Shown piece by piece: positions 6,352 to 11,000 of a DNA stretch of 11,000 nucleotides. The notes below the pieces were generated by a model that was given only the letters and a program-made list of their open reading frames with translations, did no database searches and was not told the origin of the DNA. This DNA comes from CAIRTT01 sp046075665 (GTDB lineage: Bacteria; Armatimonadota; Armatimonadia; Armatimonadales; Armatimonadaceae). The DNA is taken from contig JBJTQN010000015.1 of the NCBI GenBank assembly GCA_046075665.1, positions 1 to 11,000 on the forward strand, written 5' to 3'. Position numbers and translations under genes: made by a program. The number at the start of each line of letters is the position of its first letter. The stretch's first letter is position 1.

Positions 6352-8667
6352 GTGACACAGGACACGACATTTTGGTCAACATTCCGAATTCTCCGCGCCA
6401 AGCGTTGGTGGGTTCTGTTGCTGACGCTTGTCTGTGCAGCGGCCATCTTTGTAGGTACGGAATTTCAGCGTATCAACGCAATCGTTCCAGTTGAATCAAC
6501 GCTATCAATTACATCCCCAAATGCACCCATTTCAGCTTCTGCGACAACGAATCCGCTTGAAGATCAGGTCTCGGCTACGTATCAGGCGATTCGATCAAGT
6601 GATTCAGTTTTCGTAACTGCCGCGACATTGATGACCTTGGACAGGTCTCAGAGAAACCAAAGGGTATTGGACATTCTTGAACGTACACAATACTTTGCTG
6701 CCCTTGATCTCGAGTTAAAGGAGTCCGGCGCCATAGGGACGATTCGCGATGAACACCAGCGCATCGCGGATTTGATTAGTTGCCCGCGGGATGCGCAAGG
6801 TACTTTTGCTGATTCTGGGATTTCGGGTGAGGTCACGTCAATCGTTGGTGAGCTCCGCCGGCGTATCACAGTTAGTGTTAGCGAAGCTATACACTCGGCT
6901 GATGCCAATCGGAAGTTTGATCCGGTGATACGGTTGACGGGCTCATTTTCGCGCCCGGCAGAAGGAATGCTAGCTGTCAACATGTTATCGGTTGCAGCTC
7001 TCTCGGATGCAGACCGTGCATCCAGGCAATCGAATGCTGCCCGTCTTGCTCGTCTGACGAAACAGCGGAAGCTCCTGCAGACGCAGCTCGATACAGCAAC
7101 GGAGGCTCTAATTGCATTCCGCTCCGCCGGCGCGCTGAACAGCCGGATCGGATTGGTAGCAGACCAAACGTTTGTCCGTTACCAGGCACTCGAACAGGAA
7201 GAGCAACGGCTGAGGACACGTCTCGCAGGATTGAACGAGCGTGTGGAATCGTTCAGGAATGCTATCAGCGGTGTTCGTCCCGTCGATAAGGTGGCTGTTT
7301 CGGCATCGGAAAACCCGGTTTTGATTGCTGCGGAACAGCGTTTGCAGGCTGCGAAGAGTGCGATGTTAGTTATCGAACGAAGCAACCTTGGCATTAGGAG
7401 CGACGAATACATCAAAGCGGAGAGTGATCTATTGTCTGCTCAACGCGATCTTGATGCTGCACAACGCCGTACACAGACGATGACACGGTGGAATGATAGG
7501 TTTGATGCTCTGGCAATAAAACTTGCCGATGCGGATGCCGAGCGAAGCGAGCTTAGGCGAAGCTTAGATCAAGTCGTAGCGGATCGGTCCAAGATGGAAC
7601 GGCAGTGGGGTCTTGCTCCACAACTACAAAGCAAATTTGACAATATCAACCGTCAAATCAAGGTTCTTGATGAGCGGCTTGGCAAAATTGATCAGGAACT
7701 GACTGCCGCAGCAACTGAATCAGCGACTCTCGTCCCGGTGATGTCTCTACAGTCCCATGCACATCTGCTGCCGGTTGATCCAGTGAACCGCTGGAAGGTA
7801 CTTGTTTATGGACTCGCGCTCTCCGGCGTCGTCTCTGCATTGCTCGCCATTGGAATGTCAAGTCTGGATAACACAATTCGTACCGGCGGAGACCTCGAGC
7901 GTGAAATGGGAGTGAATGTCCTTGCATCTATACCTGCACACCACGGCGATCCGATTGAAGGAGCAAAGGTTGTACTTAACGACCCGCTGTCTGCCGTCGC
8001 GGAATCGTTTAGGTTGCTTCGTACCGATATTCAGCTTTCGATGGCAACACATCCGTTCAAATCAATGCTTGTGGTGGGTGCCCGACCTGGTGATGGTGCG
8101 AGTACCGTTGCATCCAACCTAGCCATAGCGCTTGCGCAAACTGGACGAAGAGTTGTTTTGGTGGATGCGGATTTACGTCGCCCGATGCTTCATATACTCT
8201 TTGGTGCTAATCCTGCTGCAGGAGTGTCATCTATCCTAAGTGGGCACTTTGCTCTGGATGCAGCCGTACAACCGACAGAACAAGAAGGCTTGTTCGTTCT
8301 CCCGGCAGGCCCTGCAGTTAAGTTAGCCAGCGAGCTGCTCTCGGGGGCAGCTATGGGGCGTCTGCTCGTGGAACTAAAATCCAAGTTTGATACCGTTGTT
8401 GTTGATGCCCCATCACCAATCGTATTTGCAGATGCCTTGGTGCTTGGGTCTCAGCTGGATGCCGCTCTGATCGTGGCCAAAGCCGGCCACACGCCGCGTG
8501 GAGTTGAACGACAGGCTAGGCGTCAACTTGAGCGCACAAAGGTAGACCTTCTTGGTGTGATAATCAATCAGGTTGAGCCCGCACGTGTTGATTCTTTATA
8601 TTTTCAGGAACGATATTATGCTGCCGATGCCGGGCATGGCACGGTAAAGACTGCATCCGAGCTATAA
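6352..8667 (+). CDS. Wzz-type polysaccharide co-polymerase fused to a degenerate BY-kinase domain
   Basis: A 771-residue inner-membrane protein of the PCP-2a / Wzc class, which controls export and chain length of extracellular polysaccharide. TM1 is at about 19-36. A large periplasmic region has long heptad-like coiled-coil stretches (about 223-303 and 325-455), and TM2 is at 481-501. A cytoplasmic BY-kinase domain follows, with AESFRLLRTDIQ, Walker A-like GARPGDGAST (576-585), Walker A' VVLVDADLRRP (D605, D607) and Walker B VVVDAPS (D685). The Walker A lysine is alanine (A583, codon GCG), so ATP hydrolysis and autophosphorylation are probably lost. The C-terminus has only three tyrosines (Y750, Y755, Y756), fewer than usual clusters. 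Start GTG 6352 follows the upstream stop by one base and places TM1 normally; the frame is open back to 6211 but that part overlaps the regulator. No strong ribosome binding site is seen, so coupled translation is likely. Confidence 0.9.
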   Translation: MTQDTTFWSTFRILRAKRWWVLLLTLVCAAAIFVGTEFQRINAIVPVESTLSITSPNAPISASATTNPLEDQVSATYQAIRSSDSVFVTAATLMTLDRSQRNQRVLDILERTQYFAALDLELKESGAIGTIRDEHQRIADLISCPRDAQGTFADSGISGEVTSIVGELRRRITVSVSEAIHSADANRKFDPVIRLTGSFSRPAEGMLAVNMLSVAALSDADRASRQSNAARLARLTKQRKLLQTQLDTATEALIAFRSAGALNSRIGLVADQTFVRYQALEQEEQRLRTRLAGLNERVESFRNAISGVRPVDKVAVSASENPVLIAAEQRLQAAKSAMLVIERSNLGIRSDEYIKAESDLLSAQRDLDAAQRRTQTMTRWNDRFDALAIKLADADAERSELRRSLDQVVADRSKMERQWGLAPQLQSKFDNINRQIKVLDERLGKIDQELTAAATESATLVPVMSLQSHAHLLPVDPVNRWKVLVYGLALSGVVSALLAIGMSSLDNTIRTGGDLEREMGVNVLASIPAHHGDPIEGAKVVLNDPLSAVAESFRLLRTDIQLSMATHPFKSMLVVGARPGDGASTVASNLAIALAQTGRRVVLVDADLRRPMLHILFGANPAAGVSSILSGHFALDAAVQPTEQEGLFVLPAGPAVKLASELLSGAAMGRLLVELKSKFDTVVVDAPSPIVFADALVLGSQLDAALIVAKAGHTPRGVERQARRQLERTKVDLLGVIINQVEPARVDSLYFQERYYAADAGHGTVKTASEL

Positions 8668-8697
8668 GTAATCACGCACAAACTAAAGGATTTTCTC

Positions 8698-8787
8698 ATG
8701 ATAACGGTTGTGTCGTTATTGGAAAAAAACGCTATCGAGGACCATTCTCAAGGAAAGCCAACCAATTTGGAGCAGCCTTTGCGATAG
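8698..8787 (+). CDS. Possible 29-codon small ORF after the polysaccharide operon
   Basis: The reading frame MITVVSLLEKN... ends at TAG 8785-8787. It has an excellent ribosome binding site, AAAGGA at 8685-8690, seven bases before the ATG. It begins 30 bp after the co-polymerase stop and overlaps the 3' end of the convergent C11 peptidase gene by 56 bp. The peptide is not recognised. It may be a real small protein, the remnant of a truncated next gene, or chance. Confidence 0.25.
   Translation: MITVVSLLEKNAIEDHSQGKPTNLEQPLR
8701..8719. repeat. Inverted repeat ATAACG / CGTTAT between convergent genes
   Basis: Six-base arms at 8701-8706 and 8714-8719 with a seven-base loop, between the ends of the co-polymerase and C11 peptidase genes. 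It is followed on the plus strand by an A-run (8723-8729), not a T-run, so it is not a standard intrinsic terminator in either direction. It could be a weak factor-independent stop or an mRNA-end hairpin. No better terminator is seen between these genes. Confidence 0.3.
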
Positions 8788-10096
8788 CGAGTTCTTCGTA
8801 GCGCTGACCAAATCCATTTGCCTGTTCGATATCAATCGTCCTAAATCGAACTGGAGTTGGTAGAAAGATCGCAAGGCCCTGCGACCGAGGGTGTTGGGCA
8901 CCATTCACATTCTTGACGATCACGGACTTTACTGCTGTGCGAAGCGCAACTGCAGCTGCCTGCACATCAGGGTCAGGAATGTAGAAATTGCCCTGAGCGT
9001 CTCTATCTGTCAACAGGTCAATGAAATCAAGTAGATCTTTGTTTTCAGCATACGCGTAGCTTTCAGCAAGCGCCCGTGAATCTGAAATTGCGGCGCCATA
9101 GGCATTAGATGCCGCGAGCAGGGCAACGCCAAGGTTGTCAAGGTACTGAGAAATCAATGACACCTGACTTGTATCGATGACCGATTGGGTTGTGTTACTC
9201 AGTGATCCGTATCTGCTGATCGTTTGATTGACAAGGTCTACCGCAAGGTCCTTTGTTTCAATCGTAGGTGTTCGCACAAGCGTTCGGGCAAATGAATCGT
9301 ATGGCAATCCTTCTCCCGGTGGACTCTCTTGTGAACCAACAATGTATTCAGCCTTATTTCTTAGCTCATAAACGACTTCCGTCATCTGCATGAGCGAGCA
9401 GTCCATTACCAACAAATCCCACATGCGACCGCTTGGATGTGACATTGCACCAGGGAGATCAATCGTATCGATGTGATTACCTGTTACATCATCATATGAG
9501 AGTCCACGGGTCACTTTCTTTGCTGATTTAACAGATCGCCACCCAGCACCGTGATTCCACAAAACCAGACAGTACCGACGTGCAGGAAATGTTGTGACTC
9601 CCCACTGAATGAACTCACTCAGACGTGATTTGTCGCCCATATCAATGCCGCTGTGTTGACTGATTAGGGTGCTTTCTATCTGTGTAGGATCGGTAGCACG
9701 ATCCACATAATACCTACGCGTGTCACCCCAGTCGCCATCGGAATTGTCATACCGTCCAGCAAAGCGCTTGTATTGAATGACGAAGTTAATATCTTCTGTT
9801 GACCCGGATTGTTCCAACTGGTTTGTATTCAGGAGCCCATAGGTTTCAAGGTCGTTGGCACCGTTCATATAGATAAGAACAGTCCATTCTTTGGCAGGTT
9901 GGATGTCTGGATCGACACGTACCGTCCAGCCTGGTTGTGCAATCTTCTGACCGCCCGCTGTGCTCAACAGGCGTGCAGATGCTGGCAGTTTGTAGGTTGA
10001 TCCACCGCCGCAACCTGTAAGGAGCGCCTCAAGAGATAACGTAAGCGATGTGAGTCCAGCAAGTTTTAGGGCGTCACGACGGTTAATGGGCATCAT
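8732..10096 (-). CDS. Clostripain-family (C11) cysteine peptidase with Tat-like lipoprotein signal
   Basis: A 454-residue predicted secreted cysteine peptidase. The N-terminus carries a twin-arginine motif (NRRDALKLAG, R6-R7), a hydrophobic stretch and the lipobox L26-T27-G28 with C29, so it is probably exported folded and lipid-anchored. The C11 fold starts near WTVLIYMNGANDLE (71-84). Catalytic His is H182 in LWNHGAGW and catalytic Cys is C233 in MDCSLMQM. The family motif GSQESPPGEGLPYD is at 254-267. C11 enzymes usually cleave after Arg or Lys and are often self-activated; whether this one is cannot be seen. Length is normal for the family. Start ATG 10096 (ATG 10093 is also possible) has only a weak AGAAG upstream. 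It is transcribed alone, convergent to the polysaccharide operon and divergent from the sigma factor gene. Confidence 0.87.
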   Translation of the reverse strand: MMPINRRDALKLAGLTSLTLSLEALLTGCGGGSTYKLPASARLLSTAGGQKIAQPGWTVRVDPDIQPAKEWTVLIYMNGANDLETYGLLNTNQLEQSGSTEDINFVIQYKRFAGRYDNSDGDWGDTRRYYVDRATDPTQIESTLISQHSGIDMGDKSRLSEFIQWGVTTFPARRYCLVLWNHGAGWRSVKSAKKVTRGLSYDDVTGNHIDTIDLPGAMSHPSGRMWDLLVMDCSLMQMTEVVYELRNKAEYIVGSQESPPGEGLPYDSFARTLVRTPTIETKDLAVDLVNQTISRYGSLSNTTQSVIDTSQVSLISQYLDNLGVALLAASNAYGAAISDSRALAESYAYAENKDLLDFIDLLTDRDAQGNFYIPDPDVQAAAVALRTAVKSVIVKNVNGAQHPRSQGLAIFLPTPVRFRTIDIEQANGFGQRYEELAIAKAAPNWLAFLENGPR

Positions 10097-10200
10097 ATTG
10101 CTTCTATGATACGCAACCTGCTTTGTTCCTTCACCTAACTATGTGGAAATCATGTAAATTCAATCTTTCCGGATTGTGTCGTATAAGGTGAGTATTGCCA
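10097..10200. promoter_or_regulatory. Divergent intergenic region, C11 peptidase / sigma factor
   Basis: 104 bp that should hold promoters for both flanking genes. No consensus sigma-70 or sigma-54 pair is convincing. An inverted repeat CAATC-TTTCCG-GATTG lies at 10161-10176, close before the sigma factor ribosome binding site, and could be an operator or leader hairpin. The tract is richer in A and T than the flanking genes. Confidence 0.4.
10185..10191 (+). promoter_or_regulatory. Shine-Dalgarno site deciding the sigma factor start
   Basis: AAGGTGA nine bases before ATG 10201. It is only three bases from the in-frame TTG 10195, which is therefore unlikely to be used. Confidence 0.7.
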
Positions 10201-10944
10201 ATGAATGATGAACATGCGCAGAACACACAACGTCGCTCACGTGCTTATACACGACGTCCGGAAGTCGAGGAGAAAGTGCGCTATCTCCTGTCTCTGCGAC
10301 CTGCACAAAGGGAGAGGGAAGTCCTAATGTTCTGTTCGTCGATTACGCCGGGCCACCGTTACCCTGCGGGCATGCTTGAATTATTAGTCTGGGCAGTACG
10401 GCATGGCTGCAGACGAGTCTCCAAGGCACACGATGAAGCAGCAGCACGGATTTATGCAGCATCGGGTGTTTTTCTCCGCTCTAAAGTTCGCAAATTTTCT
10501 TATACAAATGTTGAGGCTGAGAGAATCGTTGAAGAGACGTTAACATCGCTGATGCAGCATCTTCTGACGGACGAGTCGACCATCTCATTCTGGGAATGCC
10601 AGTTTCTGCGCTGCCTGAGCTATCGCTTTGAAACGATTAGTGCTAAATCACAAGTGCGCAGGAGTCTATCGGATGCGGTATCGATTGATGATGAAAATGC
10701 ATGTGACATTTCGGACACGGCGATTGCCGTTGAGGATATGGCGATGCTAAGGACGATCATGTCTGAATTGTCCGATGAAGAACGTCAAGTTTTGTACTTG
10801 AAGTGTGTCGAGCAATTACCGGAAGAAAGTTCTGATACATCGGTGGACACGATCGCAAGACGCATTGGGAAATCCGGAAGGACTGTCAGAAATGTATTGA
10901 AACGCATTCGTGAACGCTACTTGGAAAGTGAGAATATCCAGTGA
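10201..10944 (+). CDS. Sigma-70-family (ECF-like) RNA polymerase sigma factor, divergent
   Basis: A 247-residue protein with the outline of a small sigma factor. Residues about 80-145 resemble region 2: a helix-rich stretch with FLRSKVRKFS, then NVEAERIVEETLTSLMQHL and an aromatic stretch around FWECQFLRCLSYRF. Residues about 180-240 fit region 4: LSDEERQVLYLKC followed by the HTH TIARRIGKSGRTVRNVLKRI, expected to bind the -35 element. The N-terminal 70 residues are basic, contain LLSLRPAQREREVLMF, and have no obvious counterpart in ordinary ECF factors. Region 2 conservation is weak, so another sigma-like HTH regulator is possible. ATG 10201 is chosen over TTG 10195 from the ribosome binding site. 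The stop overlaps the start of the next gene (GTGA), suggesting a sigma factor with a co-translated partner. Confidence 0.7.
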   Translation: MNDEHAQNTQRRSRAYTRRPEVEEKVRYLLSLRPAQREREVLMFCSSITPGHRYPAGMLELLVWAVRHGCRRVSKAHDEAAARIYAASGVFLRSKVRKFSYTNVEAERIVEETLTSLMQHLLTDESTISFWECQFLRCLSYRFETISAKSQVRRSLSDAVSIDDENACDISDTAIAVEDMAMLRTIMSELSDEERQVLYLKCVEQLPEESSDTSVDTIARRIGKSGRTVRNVLKRIRERYLESENIQ

Positions 10945-11000
10945 ACCCAAACGACGAGCAAATGACATTGCTGAAATGCGCGGACGAAGGAACTTTTCAG
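10941..11000 (+). CDS. Start of an unidentified gene overlapping the sigma factor gene
   Basis: GTG at 10941 opens a frame that stays open for 20 codons to the window edge (VNPNDEQMTLLKCADEGTFQ). It overlaps the sigma factor stop by four bases (GTGA), and GGAAAGTGAG lies just upstream. By position it could be an anti-sigma factor or other partner, but nothing in the visible part identifies it. An ATG at 10962 is an alternative start. Confidence 0.45.
   Translation, partial: MNPNDEQMTLLKCADEGTFQ

Noticed and set aside
7545..7570. Repeat-like GCGAAGC / CTTAG stretch
   Set aside because: It lies in the alpha-helical coiled-coil coding region, where repeated Glu/Arg/Leu codons create such similarity.
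8637..8656. Sigma-54-like promoter TGGCACG...CTGCA at the end of the co-polymerase gene
   Set aside because: The GG and GC elements are three bases too far apart for a -24/-12 promoter, and it lies inside a coding region with no recognised gene after it.
8720..8760. Intrinsic terminator for the C11 peptidase using the T7 run after its stop
   Set aside because: The only stem before the T-run is about five pairs with a wobble and is five bases away from the Ts, too weak to call.

Overview
The window reads as a chromosomal segment of a diderm bacterium with roughly 50 % GC (estimated by eye). It is densely coded, with gaps of 1 to about 100 bp. Two proteins carry lipoprotein signals, one of them also Tat-like. 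There is a sigma-54-type two-component pair and a Wzz/BY-kinase polysaccharide co-polymerase. No rRNA, tRNA, CRISPR array, insertion sequence or phage gene is visible. The mixture would fit an environmental lineage such as Armatimonadota, but that is only an impression.

Left block, minus strand (about 3680 down to 1): a three-gene operon read from right to left. It encodes a SAM-dependent methyltransferase, a lipoprotein glycoside hydrolase of the GH65 / acid-trehalase / PGGHG type, and an M14 zinc carboxypeptidase cut by the left window edge. The first two genes share one base (TGATG) and the third starts 11 bp after the second, with its ribosome binding site over the preceding stop codon. 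Tight coupling suggests joint production; a shared role in turning over glycosylated peptides is possible but inferred.

Middle block, plus strand (3727 to 8667): a second three-gene operon, divergent from the first across only 46 bp. It encodes a soluble GAF-domain histidine kinase, an NtrC-family sigma-54 activator, and a Wzz-type chain-length regulator fused to a BY-kinase domain. The last gene starts one base after the activator stops. Two features stand out. The activator ends right after its AAA+ domain and has no DNA-binding HTH. The BY-kinase domain has alanine in place of the Walker A lysine while its other nucleotide-site motifs are kept. The operon therefore looks like a cytosolic-signal circuit tied to envelope polysaccharide assembly, with a probably kinase-dead co-polymerase.

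Right block (8668 to 11000): a clostripain-family (C11) peptidase with a Tat-like lipoprotein signal lies convergent to the polysaccharide operon. It is divergent, across 104 bp, from a small sigma-70-like factor gene. That gene overlaps by 4 bp (GTGA) a further gene that runs off the right edge; by position this could be a regulator of the sigma factor, but only 20 codons are visible. The most unusual content is the HTH-less activator coupled to the degenerate BY-kinase.
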